NCBI RefSeq assembly: GCF_032248695.1 | Contig: NZ_JAVHXC010000003.1 | Location: 572,737 to 636,736 of the forward strand | DNA length: 64,000 bases | Direction of reading: 5' to 3' | Source: Dietzia sp032248695 | Lineage (GTDB): Bacteria; Actinomycetota; Actinomycetes; Mycobacteriales; Mycobacteriaceae | In this document: positions 35,232 to 45,000 of the stretch, piece by piece | Numbering within the stretch: the stretch's first letter is position 1 | Layout: each line of letters starts with the position of its first letter | The notes under the pieces: generated by a model | What the model was told of the DNA's origin: nothing | The model's database searches: none | What the model saw: the letters and a program-made list of their open reading frames with translations, nothing else | Position numbers and translations under genes: made by a program

Positions 35232-35888
35232 ATGGTCGCTGCCTTCTCGTCCGGCACGGGTAGTCGCAGAGCTCGTATTGCTTTGGGTCTCGTTCGGGCG
35301 GTCAGCATCTTCGCTGCGGCAGTCGTGGTGGTGGTTGTCGCAGCGCTCAGTTTGCTCGCTGTCGATTGGGCGCCATTCGTCGATGGCAACGTGGGCGACG
35401 GGGACCGTCTTCTTGGTGGGGTGCTCGCCAGCTGGGCGCTGATGATCGCGGGCCTGGCGTGGCTGATCGCGGTGCTGGTGGCGTGGCGATTCCGGCAGCT
35501 ACGAACGTGGTGGCTCGGGGCCCCTCCGGCCCTTTTCGTGGCTGGTGTGGCCGTGGCGCTGGCGATTGGAGCAGCGGTCCCAAAAGGGCTCGATTCCTCT
35601 CGCTCAGAGATGGAGAATGCTGTTGCGCAGGCTCGCTCCCATCCGCCGGGTTGGTCGGAGCTCTACGGCTTCGACACCCCACGGCAAGTAGGGCACGTGG
35701 AGGTCTGGAAGCTCAGCCACCGAGAGGACGGGGTGGTCGTGGTCAGCGATGCCGACTTCGTCTTCGGATTTCACATGCGCGGGTGGGCACATTCCCTACA
35801 GGGGCCTCCCACGTTCGAACCTGGAGTAAAAGAACTGCAGGTAGAGCACCTCGGAGGGCCGTGGTACTCCTACAGCTACGTGCTGTAG
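35232..35888 (+). CDS. Three-span membrane protein, unknown
   Basis: 218 aa. Three hydrophobic segments (about residues 24-44, 62-88, 95-116) and a C-terminal external domain of about 100 residues with 'PPGWSELYGFDTPRQVGHVE' and 'GFHMRGWAHSLQGPPTFEPG', ending in Tyr/Ser-rich 'GGPWYSYSYVL'. No family recognised. Confidence 0.6.
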   Translation: MVAAFSSGTGSRRARIALGLVRAVSIFAAAVVVVVVAALSLLAVDWAPFVDGNVGDGDRLLGGVLASWALMIAGLAWLIAVLVAWRFRQLRTWWLGAPPALFVAGVAVALAIGAAVPKGLDSSRSEMENAVAQARSHPPGWSELYGFDTPRQVGHVEVWKLSHREDGVVVVSDADFVFGFHMRGWAHSLQGPPTFEPGVKELQVEHLGGPWYSYSYVL

Positions 35889-36337
35889 CCGCCGTCCGGA
35901 GCGGGCCGAACGAAATTCGTGCCAGTTCGCGGACGAGAGGAGTGGCGACCTTCCAGACGTGACTCAGCCTGGTCGGGTTGACATAAGATAACTTATCGGC
36001 GGCTTAACCGCTCAGGTAAAGCGGCTTATCTCAAGCTCTAGAATGGAGATTCCGTCTCGAGAGAGAAATGTTCTGAGCACCCCCGGGAGCCGGGCCGGCA
36101 CGACACGGGACAGGGCCGGTGGCGCCATCTGAGCCACACGAGACCTCATCGCTCCATCAGGGCAAAAACCCCCGCCGAGGTGCTCGCGCTGACAGTGGGC
36201 ATAGCGGGTCGGCTCACTGGTGAGCGCGGCCCGCAATTCGGGTGCCACCTCGTCGGTCGGGTTCTCATCTAGCCGCAGCCGCATGCTGAGCAACAGCGCG
36301 GCGATGTACCGGTCCCAGTCGTCCTAGCTAGCGAGCC
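35889..36337. other. 449-base gap at the right edge of the accessory region
   Basis: Contains AT-rich inverted repeats at 35978-36034 and a weak minus-strand frame at 36012-36293 (93 aa, 'RYAHCQREHLGGGFCPDGA') with no recognisable domain, which may be a gene remnant. After this gap the sequence returns to the very high GC seen in core genes. Confidence 0.5.
35978..36034. repeat. AT-rich inverted repeats, possible recombination or regulatory site
   Basis: TTGACATAAG at the left end pairs (one mismatch) with CTTATCTCAA at the right end. Inside are ATAAG-ATAA-CTTAT and the palindromic GCGG-CTTAA-CCGC; the word GCGGCTTA occurs twice. This is the most AT-rich stretch nearby and sits where island-like sequence meets core sequence. 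Confidence 0.45.
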
Positions 36338-37429
36338 TCAGCCCTCCGCCAGCCGCACGTGCCGGATCGGCCCGTGCAGTGAGGTAACGAGCAGGTCGTC
36401 GGGACCGAACTCCCCGAACCCGTCGGCCACGACCACGGCCGTGGCGCGGGGGATCCCGCCCACCAGGACGCAGGCGTCGCCGGTGCCGCGGTCGACTCGG
36501 AATACCTCGCCGGTGGTCCACGACGTGACGTAGAGGGCCTGCGGGGTCACGGCCAGATCGTCGAGTCCGCGGGCGATCTCGGGCGGGGTGGTGAGCTCCC
36601 TCGTCGTCGTCGCCTCCGGCCGGTCCAACGGCACCTTCAGCACCACGGTGCGCGTGGTCGACTGGGTGACGTACGCGGTGTCACCCTCGATCGCGATCCC
36701 GTTGGACACGCCGATCCCCGCGCGGCGCGTCCAGTCGTCGTCGACCTCGCCGGCCGCGGTGACCCGCGTCAGCGCGGGCACGTCCAGGCTGGTCAGGTAC
36801 CGGTTCCCGGCGGCGTCCACGACCAGGCCGTTCATGCGGGCGTCCAGGCGCGCCTCGATCCGCGCCTCGGGGCGCTCGGCGGCCGGGTCGAACGTCACCA
36901 CGTCGGACCGGTCGGCAAGGTACCCGGTACCGGCGGCGACGTGCATGCGCCCGTCGGGGCCGAGCGCGATCCCGCCCGGCGCGCGGACGGCGACCGACGC
37001 CACCACGCGGCCGTCGGGATCGTAGGCGTCGACCCGGTTCAGGAACGTCGTGGACACCCACAGGCGGCCGTCGGCATCAAAGGCGAGGTTCTCGGTCCAG
37101 CCCACCACCGGCACGGGGGCGTCACCGAACGTCGACACCCGCGGCGCGGGGCCGGGGCAGGCCGCGATCGGCGTCCCGACAGAGCCCGGCGCGCTGACCA
37201 GTCCGGACCCGGCGTCGAGCGCGGCGGCCGAGCCGCCGTGGGGACCGAGCGACCCCAGTGCGCCCTCGATCGGCGCCGCCGCCGAGCCGACCGACCCGGC
37301 CGCGCCCTCGACCGAGCCGGGCGGGACCGCCGCCGCGGCGGGCACGAGGGCGGCCGGCGCGAGCACCACGGCGAGCCCGACGGACACCGCGCGCCCGGAC
37401 ACCACGCGCAGGATCCGCCGGGCCCGCAT
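36338..37429 (-). CDS. Secreted SMP-30/gluconolactonase-like beta-propeller
   Basis: 363 aa. Signal peptide at residues about 13-34 ('GLAVVLAPAALVPAAAA'), then a Gly/Ala/Ser-rich linker, then six-bladed-propeller repeats: 'NLAFDADGRLWVSTTFLNRV', 'GIALGPDGRMHVAAGTGY', 'GLVVDAAGNRYLTSLD', 'LAVTPQALYVTSWTTGEVFR'. Such proteins are lactonases or non-enzymatic ligand binders outside the membrane. It lies 2 bases downstream of the acyl-CoA ligase gene, so the two form an operon; a lactone/fatty-acid link is possible. Confidence 0.8.
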   Translation of the reverse strand: MRARRILRVVSGRAVSVGLAVVLAPAALVPAAAAVPPGSVEGAAGSVGSAAAPIEGALGSLGPHGGSAAALDAGSGLVSAPGSVGTPIAACPGPAPRVSTFGDAPVPVVGWTENLAFDADGRLWVSTTFLNRVDAYDPDGRVVASVAVRAPGGIALGPDGRMHVAAGTGYLADRSDVVTFDPAAERPEARIEARLDARMNGLVVDAAGNRYLTSLDVPALTRVTAAGEVDDDWTRRAGIGVSNGIAIEGDTAYVTQSTTRTVVLKVPLDRPEATTTRELTTPPEIARGLDDLAVTPQALYVTSWTTGEVFRVDRGTGDACVLVGGIPRATAVVVADGFGEFGPDDLLVTSLHGPIRHVRLAEG

Positions 37430-37431
37430 CG

Positions 37432-39159
37432 TCAGACCCCGGCCGGCCGGCGCCCGTGGAGCTGGTACTCGGCGAGCAGCGCCTCGCGGTCGGCGTCAGT
37501 GAGGGGCCGGTACACGTCGTCCGACTTGTCGGCGCCGCCGCGCAGGTAGACCTCGCCCGGCTCGATCCACGACTCGCGTCGCAGGCTGGGCTTGGAGATC
37601 TTGCGGGTGGCGGTGACGGGCATCTCCTTCATGATACGAACGAACCGCGGCGCCCACTTGGTGCCCATGTCGGGCTGGGTGCGGCAGAACTCCGTGAAGG
37701 CGTCGGCGTCGAACTCCACGCCGGGCTCCAGCTGGATGGCGGCCATCACCTGGTCGCCGGTGCGCGGGTCGGGCACCGGGTAGACCGCCACGACCAGCAC
37801 GCCGGGGAAGCGGTCGAGGATCCGCTCGACGGGGCCGGCGGAGAAGTTCTCGCTGTCCACGCGGATCTTGTCGCCGGAGCGGCCGGCGAAGTAGAAGTAG
37901 CCGTCGGCGTCCTTGTAGCCCAGGTCGCCGGAGTGGTAGACCTCGCCGATGTTGCGCTCGGCGGTGGCCTCGGGGTTGCGGTAGTAGCCCTCGAACAGCG
38001 TGGCGCCGGTGAGGTTGCAGATCTCGCCGATCGCCTCGCCCGCGTTGACCAGGCCGCCGTCGGCGTCGAACTCGGCGACCGGGCACTCGGTGCCGTTCTC
38101 GTCGAGGATCGCCACGTCCATGTGGGTGCCGGCCACGCCGAGCGCGCCGGGCGGGGTGTCCTCGGTGCGGCTGATCACCACGCCGCCCTCGCTGGAGCCG
38201 TACGACTCCTGTGGCGTGACGCCGAAGCGGCGCTCGAACTCGACCCGGTCGTGGACAGACGCCTCGGTGCCGAACACGATCCGCAGGCGCGTCCGCGTCT
38301 CCTCGGGGACCTCGGGCTGGGCGAGGATGTAGGACAGCGACCGGCCGACGTAGTTGAAGTACGTGGCGTCGAACTTCAGCACGTCGGGCAGGAAGCCGGA
38401 GGCCGAGAACTTGCGGCGCATCGCGAACGTGCAGCCCACGTAGGCGGCGGGGGAGAAGGCGGCGAACAGGGCGTTGCCGTGGAACAGCGGCATGGCGCTG
38501 TAGGCGACGTCCTCGCGGACCAGGCCGCGGTAGTTGATCGTGCCGAGCATGGCCATGCGGCCGGTCGAGCACATCACGGCCTTGGGCGCGCCCGTGGAGC
38601 CCGAGGTGAACAGCAGCGCGAGAAGCGTGTGGGGGTCGCGCGCGTCCTCGGGGTGCAGGCGGGGTTCGGCGCCGGCGTGCTCGGTGAGCAGGCCCCGCCA
38701 GCGGTCGGAGCCGATGTCGAACGTGGCGACCGCGCCGGTGTCGAGGCCGTCGAGCAGCGCGGCGCCGTCGGCGTCGGTGAGGATCACGTCGCAGTCCACG
38801 CCGCGGATGTCGGAGGCGAGCTCGGCGCCGCGGCGGGTGGGGTTGATGCCGATGATCGTGACGCCCGCGAGCGCCGCGCCGCACAGCGTGAACAGGTACT
38901 CCGGGACGTTCTCCAGCAGGATGCCCACGTGGAGGCGCTTGTAGGGATCGGGACGCTCGGCGTAGGAGGCCGCGTACTCGTCCGACCAGGCGCGCAGGAT
39001 CCCCGCGCGGACGGCGGCCTCGGCCACGAACTCCCGCCACGTCCACGCCGAGTCCTCGAACAGCAGCCCCGGGTGGTCGTCGGTGGAGCGCTCCAGCAGG
39101 ATGTCGCCGAACGTCTCGTGCGGCATGTCGAAGCCGGGATTGAAATCCGCTCTGGTCAT
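37432..39159 (-). CDS. Acyl-CoA synthetase (FadD17-like AMP-forming ligase)
   Basis: 575 aa. AMP-binding motif 'LLFTSGSTGAPKAVMC' (about residues 177-192), 'YGSSEGG' A5 motif, 'YHSGDLGYKDADGYFYFAGR' A7-A8 and the catalytic Lys near 'TATRKISKPSL'. It activates fatty or steroid side-chain acids to CoA thioesters via acyl-AMP. Related to the second ligase at 56465 but about 40 residues longer. A TGACA/TGTCA palindrome lies 57 bases upstream of ATG 39159. Confidence 0.9.
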   Translation of the reverse strand: MTRADFNPGFDMPHETFGDILLERSTDDHPGLLFEDSAWTWREFVAEAAVRAGILRAWSDEYAASYAERPDPYKRLHVGILLENVPEYLFTLCGAALAGVTIIGINPTRRGAELASDIRGVDCDVILTDADGAALLDGLDTGAVATFDIGSDRWRGLLTEHAGAEPRLHPEDARDPHTLLALLFTSGSTGAPKAVMCSTGRMAMLGTINYRGLVREDVAYSAMPLFHGNALFAAFSPAAYVGCTFAMRRKFSASGFLPDVLKFDATYFNYVGRSLSYILAQPEVPEETRTRLRIVFGTEASVHDRVEFERRFGVTPQESYGSSEGGVVISRTEDTPPGALGVAGTHMDVAILDENGTECPVAEFDADGGLVNAGEAIGEICNLTGATLFEGYYRNPEATAERNIGEVYHSGDLGYKDADGYFYFAGRSGDKIRVDSENFSAGPVERILDRFPGVLVVAVYPVPDPRTGDQVMAAIQLEPGVEFDADAFTEFCRTQPDMGTKWAPRFVRIMKEMPVTATRKISKPSLRRESWIEPGEVYLRGGADKSDDVYRPLTDADREALLAEYQLHGRRPAGV

Positions 39160-39214
39160 GAGACCGCAGGATAGGCCATGCGGCCGCGTCCCACGGCGGG
39201 AACCGCCGATGACT

Positions 39215-39228
39215 TTGACAGGTGTCAG
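39215..39228. promoter_or_regulatory. TGACA-N2-TGTCA palindrome upstream of acyl-CoA ligase
   Basis: TTGACAGGTGTCAG has 5-bp inverted arms around GG, 57 bases before the ligase start. A similar palindrome is found before the second acyl-CoA ligase (56400-56413), at nearly the same distance. Confidence 0.45.
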
Positions 39229-39333
39229 CGTGGGTGTCCGGGTCGTCGGGCCGGTGGTCGGCGCAGACCGGGATCGGGTAGGAACGAGAGGTGGCGCGCC
39301 GCGCGGGCGCGCCGGGAACGCGAGGGGCGTGGG

Positions 39334-40260
39334 ATGGTCGCGGAACCGGGTGGAGGCCGCAGCGTGGCGTCGGTGGCCGGCGCGGACGGTGGCGCCGGGC
39401 GGTACCGCGACGAGGTCCGCCACGCCGAGGGGTACGACGACGAGGTCCGCCACGCCGAGGGGGACGGCGACGAGGTCCGCCTCACCCGCGCCCGGGGCGT
39501 CGGCGGGGAGATCCGACTGGTCGGGGTCCACAACTTCCGGGACGTGGCCGGCCCCGGGTACGCCCTGCGGCCGTCCGGCGCGATGACCCGCGGTGTCGTC
39601 TACCGGTCCACCGCGCTGTCCGTGGACGAGGGCGATCTCGGGACGCTCGAGCGTCTCGGCGTCACCGCGGTGGTGGACCTGCGCACCCCCGCCGAGATCG
39701 AGAAGCAGCCCGACGTGATCCCCGCCGGCGCCGAGTACGTGCCGATCGACGTGCTCGGCGGGCACACGTCCGCGGCGACGCTCACCACCACCGGCCTGGT
39801 CGGGGCCGACCAGGCCCGCCGCGAGATGGCGGAGACGTACGAGCGGTTCGTGCTGGGCGATCACGAGCGAGGGGCCTTCGGCCGCGCCGTCCACGCGCTG
39901 GCGGCGTCGTCCGGGCCCGCGATCGTGCACTGCACGGCGGGCAAGGACCGCACGGGGTGGGTCTCCGCGCTGCTGCAGCTGCTGGTGGGGGTGCGGGAGG
40001 AGGACGTGATCGCGGACTACCTGCTCACCCGGGAGCGGTCGGCGGATGTCGTCGCCGCGATCCGCACTTACGTGCAGGCCGAGATGCCCGACAAACTCGA
40101 GGCGGTCGAGGTTCTCCTCGGCGTGGAGGAGGCCAATCTGCGGCGCTCACTGGACGCCCTGGCCCGGGAGTTCGGAGACGCCCGCCGGTACCTCGTCGAG
40201 GGTGCGGGCGTGGAGGACGCCGCCGTCGACGAGCTGGCCGCGCGCCTCAGGTCAGGATGA
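39334..40260 (+). CDS. Tyrosine/lipid phosphatase (MptpB-type)
   Basis: 308 aa. 'GVHNFRDVAG' near the start of the fold and the P-loop HCTAGKDRTGW (HCx5R) are the signature of the MptpB family, which dephosphorylates phosphotyrosine/serine and phosphoinositides. 'VVDLRTPAEIEKQPD' is also typical. GAGGGG lies 6 bases before ATG 39334, supporting an N-terminal extension of about 55 residues that carries a 10-residue repeat (R/D-DEVRHAEG). No signal peptide is clear. It overlaps the convergent membrane-protein gene by 14 bases. Confidence 0.85.
   Translation: MVAEPGGGRSVASVAGADGGAGRYRDEVRHAEGYDDEVRHAEGDGDEVRLTRARGVGGEIRLVGVHNFRDVAGPGYALRPSGAMTRGVVYRSTALSVDEGDLGTLERLGVTAVVDLRTPAEIEKQPDVIPAGAEYVPIDVLGGHTSAATLTTTGLVGADQARREMAETYERFVLGDHERGAFGRAVHALAASSGPAIVHCTAGKDRTGWVSALLQLLVGVREEDVIADYLLTRERSADVVAAIRTYVQAEMPDKLEAVEVLLGVEEANLRRSLDALAREFGDARRYLVEGAGVEDAAVDELAARLRSG
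39406..39480 (+). repeat. 30-bp tandem repeat in phosphatase N-terminus
   Basis: CGACGAGGTCCGC recurs every 30 bases (2.5 units, ending at 39420, 39450 and 39480), giving three near-identical 10-residue protein repeats. Confidence 0.85.
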
Positions 40261-40573
40261 GCAGGGCCCCGAGGACCCCGCCGAACCCCAGCGACTGCAG
40301 CGCCACCGCGATCGTGCGCCCGACCTCCGTGCGGGCGCCCGCGTGGACCCGGGGACCGGCGAGGGTGACGGCGAAGATCATCACGACGGCCGCGACACCG
40401 GCGACCGTGTCGGCCAGCCGCGCGGCCACCCCGTAGACGGCCGCCAGGCCCAGCAACCCGCCGACCAGTGCGGCGAGCACGGTCGTGTGCGGGGCGGGCA
40501 GCACCGTCGCGTGCGGCGCCCGGGGCTCATCCCGGGACAGCTCGCGCTCCCGCAGCATCAGACGGTCACTCAT
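40247..40573 (-). CDS. Small membrane protein, unknown
   Basis: 108 aa. After a charged N-terminus ('MSDRLMLRERELSRDEPRA') come three hydrophobic segments ('TVLAALVGGLLGLAAVYGV', 'TVAGVAAVVMIFAVTLAG', 'SLGFGGVLGALLIL'). No family recognised. The stop overlaps the phosphatase gene 3' end. Confidence 0.65.
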   Translation of the reverse strand: MSDRLMLRERELSRDEPRAPHATVLPAPHTTVLAALVGGLLGLAAVYGVAARLADTVAGVAAVVMIFAVTLAGPRVHAGARTEVGRTIAVALQSLGFGGVLGALLILT

Positions 40574-40846
40574 GTCCCCGACGGTACGCACCCGCGGCGG
40601 CGCGAGCCCCGCCTCCGCCCCTGCCCCCGACCGGCGTGGGTGTTCGCGCAGGTCACGTCGCCGCCGATCGGCGGAGAGTTCGGTCACAGAACCGCGCGTC
40701 CCCGCTCCCCGGCCCGCCACATCCGTCCCTCCGGACCCGGTGGCCACCCGTGTCACCGTTCCACCACGGGCGTGGGGGCGGGCGTAGGATGCCCGGGGAT
40801 CCGATGGGGCTCGGGTCCGGATCGTGTGACTGGTCTGGGGGTTGAC

Positions 40847-41995
40847 GTGGGCGCTGCCGGTGCGATCGGCGGGTGGTTCGAGCCGTCTGACGAGGTCGGG
40901 CGTGCGTGGGACGAGGCGGAGGCGATCCTCCGGGCGTGCGATGACCTGGACGCGGTGATGGCCACCATCCACGACGCCGCCTCTCCGGTCGAGGCGCGCC
41001 GCGCCCTCAAGCGGGAGTTCGGTTTCACGGGCCGCCAGGCCGCGTTGCTGCTCACGCTGCCGGTGATGTCGTTCACCCGCTCGGAGAGGGATCGCCTGGC
41101 CGGTGGTCGGCGCGCGCGGTTGGAGCTCCTGGCGGACGTCACGGGCGTCCTGCCCGCGGTCCCGGCCGAGCCCGCCGCGCCCGCGCCTGCTGAGCCCGCG
41201 GTCGCCGAGCCGGCGCCTGCAGATCCAGCGCCCGGGTTCGCCGCGTCCGGGCTCGCCGCGTCCGGGGAGGCGTGGACCGCCGAGGTCGACGGCGCCCTCG
41301 CGCGCATCAGCTCGGCGATGGAGGAGTCGTGGGGCGAGGCCCCTGGCGAGCCCTGCCCGGTCGCCGATGCGTCGCCCCGGCCGGTCCGACGGTCGGTGGT
41401 GGGGGAGCAGGACGCCTCGGAGGTCGTGGACGAGCAGATCGGTGAGCTGTGTGATGCGCTGGCCGATCTCGTGAGCGTGGCCGCTCCCGCACTCGAGGTG
41501 GCGGCCCTGGACGACCCTCGTCGGCCGGACAGCCCCAGCGGGGTGCTGCTCGACGGTTGCGAGGTGGGTGACGACACCGGCCTGCGCACTCTGCTGTGGC
41601 ATCTGCGCCGCACGGGTCTGGATTCGGTGCAGGGGTTGTTCCCGTTCGCGGAGCCTCTGCCCGCGGAGCGGGGCTTCGACGTGCAGGCCGCGCGGTACGC
41701 CGAGGCGATGAGCGCCGGCGTGCTGGGGTTCGAGCCGGGCGGTGATGCGACGTGGTCGGGACGGTTGTGGCCGATCGCCGAGCGGAGCGGTTTCGGGTAC
41801 GCGGTGTCCTACCGCAGCGGGCCCGACGAGGGGTCGGTGTGGGCGTACGGCGGCGGTGAGACGCTGCACCGACTGTGGGATTCCGTCCTCGACCTGCTGG
41901 TGGAGCTGTACCAGGCGTTCACGGCCGGCGCTCCGTGCGATGCGGCGATCGCCGCGGTCGTGCCGGGCCGGGTCGTGTGGTCGAACCTGGGCTGA
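40847..41995 (+). CDS. Protein with GyrA/ParC-like coiled-coil segment
   Basis: 382 aa from GTG 40847, with GGGGG 5 bases before. Residues about 18-85 ('AEAILRACDDLDAVMATI', 'ARRALKREFGFTGRQAALLL', 'MSFTRSERDRLAGGR') resemble the long coiled-coil/C-gate part of DNA gyrase/topoisomerase IV subunit A, which normally reads D-L-D-x-V-I ... R-x-x-L-x-x-x-F-x-x-x-x-x-Q-A. The breakage-reunion Tyr domain is absent. A Pro/Ala linker and a C-terminal acidic domain ('VLLDGCEVGDDTGLRTLLWH') follow. Role unknown. Confidence 0.6.
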   Translation: MGAAGAIGGWFEPSDEVGRAWDEAEAILRACDDLDAVMATIHDAASPVEARRALKREFGFTGRQAALLLTLPVMSFTRSERDRLAGGRRARLELLADVTGVLPAVPAEPAAPAPAEPAVAEPAPADPAPGFAASGLAASGEAWTAEVDGALARISSAMEESWGEAPGEPCPVADASPRPVRRSVVGEQDASEVVDEQIGELCDALADLVSVAAPALEVAALDDPRRPDSPSGVLLDGCEVGDDTGLRTLLWHLRRTGLDSVQGLFPFAEPLPAERGFDVQAARYAEAMSAGVLGFEPGGDATWSGRLWPIAERSGFGYAVSYRSGPDEGSVWAYGGGETLHRLWDSVLDLLVELYQAFTAGAPCDAAIAAVVPGRVVWSNLG

Positions 41996-42039
41996 GGCGG
42001 ACGCGCCGCCTCAGCCCGGGCCCCACGGTCCGGTGCGGG

Positions 42040-45000
42040 TCACGCGACCGGGATCAGCTCCCGCGCCACGATCGTCGGGCGGGGACCGCGGCAGAAGACC
42101 AGCTCGATCCGCGAGACGGTCATGCCGGTCGAGTTCGCGAGGAGTTCTGCGTACGCGCACAGCTGGAGCAGGTACTCGTCGACGGTCTCCGTGGTGACGG
42201 CGACGTCGGTCTTGTAGTCGACGATCGACAGTGACCCGTCGTCCTCCTGCACCACCAGGTCGACCACGCCGTCCACCGCCACGGTCGTCCCCTCCGCAGT
42301 ACTCAACGCCCCGGCCACCGGCAGCTCCGCCCAGTGCGTCCTCGATGCCGCCCGTCGCACCGGCGCGGAGGTCAGGGCGGTTCGGGCGACCGCGACCATC
42401 TCGGCCACGGCCTCCGGGTTCCGGCTGCCCCGCAGGTCGCCGGCGAGTCCCAGACCCGCCAGCTGGTCGGCGGCCCACCGTTCCCAGGCCGCCATCGCCG
42501 AGTCCGGATCGGCCGTCGGCCCGAGCAGCCGGGACAGGTCGGTGTGTTCGGCCAGGTGGTGCACGGCCGTGCCGACGTCGGGTCCGGCGGCGACCGGCGT
42601 CGTACGCGGCGCGGGCGGGAGCTCCTCCGGTCGCGTCGGGGCGGGTGCGAACCGCTCCCGCAGTGCTGCCGCGAGTCGCCGGGGTAGGGACGACGTCCGA
42701 GCCCCCTCCGCCTCGTCGTCCGAGGCGTCGGCCTGTGCGTCGGGGTGGACGATCCGGGTCGCCGACCATCCCGCGCGCTCGGCGGACCTCTCGGAGATCT
42801 CCCGGCTGCGGCGCGCCCACTCCGCGTCGTCGGGCACATCCACGGCGGGCACCGCGGCCGACTCGAGGAGGTTCTCGCCGAACGCGACGAGTGGCGGTGC
42901 ATCCGGTTCCTCGACCGCCGACCCCAGCAGCGACCCCCACAGCTTCCTGGGTGTCTTCTTCTGGGTCAGGACATACCCGTGCCCCGAGACCGCGAGCCGG
43001 CTCTCGGCGCGGGTCGTGGCCACGTAGAGCAGCCGGATCCGTTCGGCGAGAGAATGCTCGGCCTCGCGCGCGGCAGCGCGGGAAAAGGCCGGGTCACGGA
43101 CGATCTTCGAGAACGACGCGGCGGGGCGCGGCGGGTCGTCGTGAGTCCACAGCAGCCGGGACCGGTCGTCAGGCCACTTCCGGCTCATCCCGGCGAGGAT
43201 GACCATCGGGTACTCGAGCCCCTTCGACGCGTGGATGGTGGTGATCCGGACGGCGTCGACGCCGATCTCCGGGATCGCCGCTTCCGGGACCCGCGCGTCC
43301 TCCGCGGTCAGTGCCAGGGCCCAGTCGGCGTAGTCGCGCAGGTCGGCGCGGGCGGGGTCGGTGGCGGACTCCTCCCACTGCCAGGCGTGCTCGATCACGA
43401 ACCGGATCCGCCGCCACAGATCGCGGCGTCGAGGCGACTCCGCGACGGTCTCGAAGACCATCCGGTCGTGGACCAGCTTCTCCAGGAGCTCGCCCGGGCG
43501 TCTGGTCCGGCGGCCCAGCTCGGAGAGGTAGTGCATGGCCTCGGCGACGGGCGACGACGCGAGCTCGTCCGGCGCGGGCGCGCCGGGAGCCCAGGTGCCG
43601 CCACCGGCGCGCCAGCGGAGGAGGTCGTCGTCCCCGCAGCCGAAGAGGGGTGACCGGAGGGCGCCCACGAGTGAGGCCTCGTCGGCGGCGTTCGCCACGG
43701 CGCGCACGGCCAGCAGCAGGTCGCGGATCTCGGGTGTCCCGTAGACGATCGAGGACGCCTCGGTGCGGAAGTCGATCCCGGCGCGGTCGAGGCAGGTCTC
43801 GATCATGGGCAGCGAGCCGCGCGAGGGCAGGAGGATCGCGATGTCGCCGAGCCGCAGCGGCGTGTGGGTCCCGTCCTTGGCCTCGTGTGTCCACTGCTCG
43901 CGGATGGCCGTGGCGATCACCCTCGCCACGTCGGCGGCCTCGGTCCAGTGGCGGGTCTGGTCGTCGCTCGCCTCCGGCGGGCAGTCCGGGGGGACGTCCC
44001 CGGTGCGGAAGACGAACGGTCGCGGCCCGTGGACCGGATCGTGGGGTGGGCGCGAGGGCGGGGCCTCCAGTGCGCGGTACTCGGGCTGCACGCTCTCAGA
44101 CGCGGTGAGGACCTCCGAGAACACGTCGTTCACCCAGTCGAGAACGGCGCGCGAGCACCGGAAGTTGGTGCTCAGGCGCGCAATCTCGACGCCGGACTCG
44201 CCGCCGTCGCCGCCGCGGGCGCGCAGGTAGGTGGCGATGTCGGCGCGGCGGAACCGGTAGATGGACTGTTTGGGATCCCCGACGGTGAACAGTCGGCCGG
44301 GTTCGGGTCCTGCTCCGCCCGGCGCGGTGGTGAGGAGCTCGGCGAGGTCCAACTGGATGGGGTCGGTGTCCTGGAACTCGTCGATGAGGATCCGGCGGTA
44401 CCGTGACCGGACCCGCTCGCGGACCTCCGGCACGCGGAGCAGTTCGCGGGCCAGGACGAGCTGATCGTGGAACTGCAGGGTGCCGTGACGGCGTCGGTCG
44501 TTGGCGTGCCTGAGGACCACGGGGATGAGCGCGTCGAGCACGACCGCGATCCGCGGCCGCCAGTGAGCGGAGAGGATCTCACCGCACACACCCGGGAGTT
44601 GCCGGATCTCCTCCTTGATCGAGTCGAGCGCCTCCTTGCCGCCCCAGTTGGCCGCCTTACCGCCGCGCCCCACCCCGATCGGCTCGGCGAGCAGTTCGAC
44701 CCATGTGGGAGACGCGGACGGGTCGGTCGTGGCCGCCTCGAGTCCCTCCAGCCACTCCTGGTGCTGGCCGAGGGTCTGGTACATCAGATCGGCCTCGTCC
44801 TGACAGGAGTCCCGCCACCCGACGATCGAGCCCACCGCGGTGATGACCTCGGCGAGGTCCGGAGACGCGGGTAGCTCAGGGGGGCCGGTGTAGAGCGGTT
44901 CGGTGGGCAGGCGGTCCCAGTCCCGGTGCAGGGCCTCGACCACCTCGCGGAATGCGCGGGTGGAGACGCCCGCGTCCAGCATGTCGTCGACGGCCCGCGC

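Noticed and set aside
36012..36293. 93-codon minus-strand frame in the island-edge gap
   Set aside because: No ribosome site, no recognisable fold, overlaps the inverted repeats; kept only as a possible remnant in the gap note.
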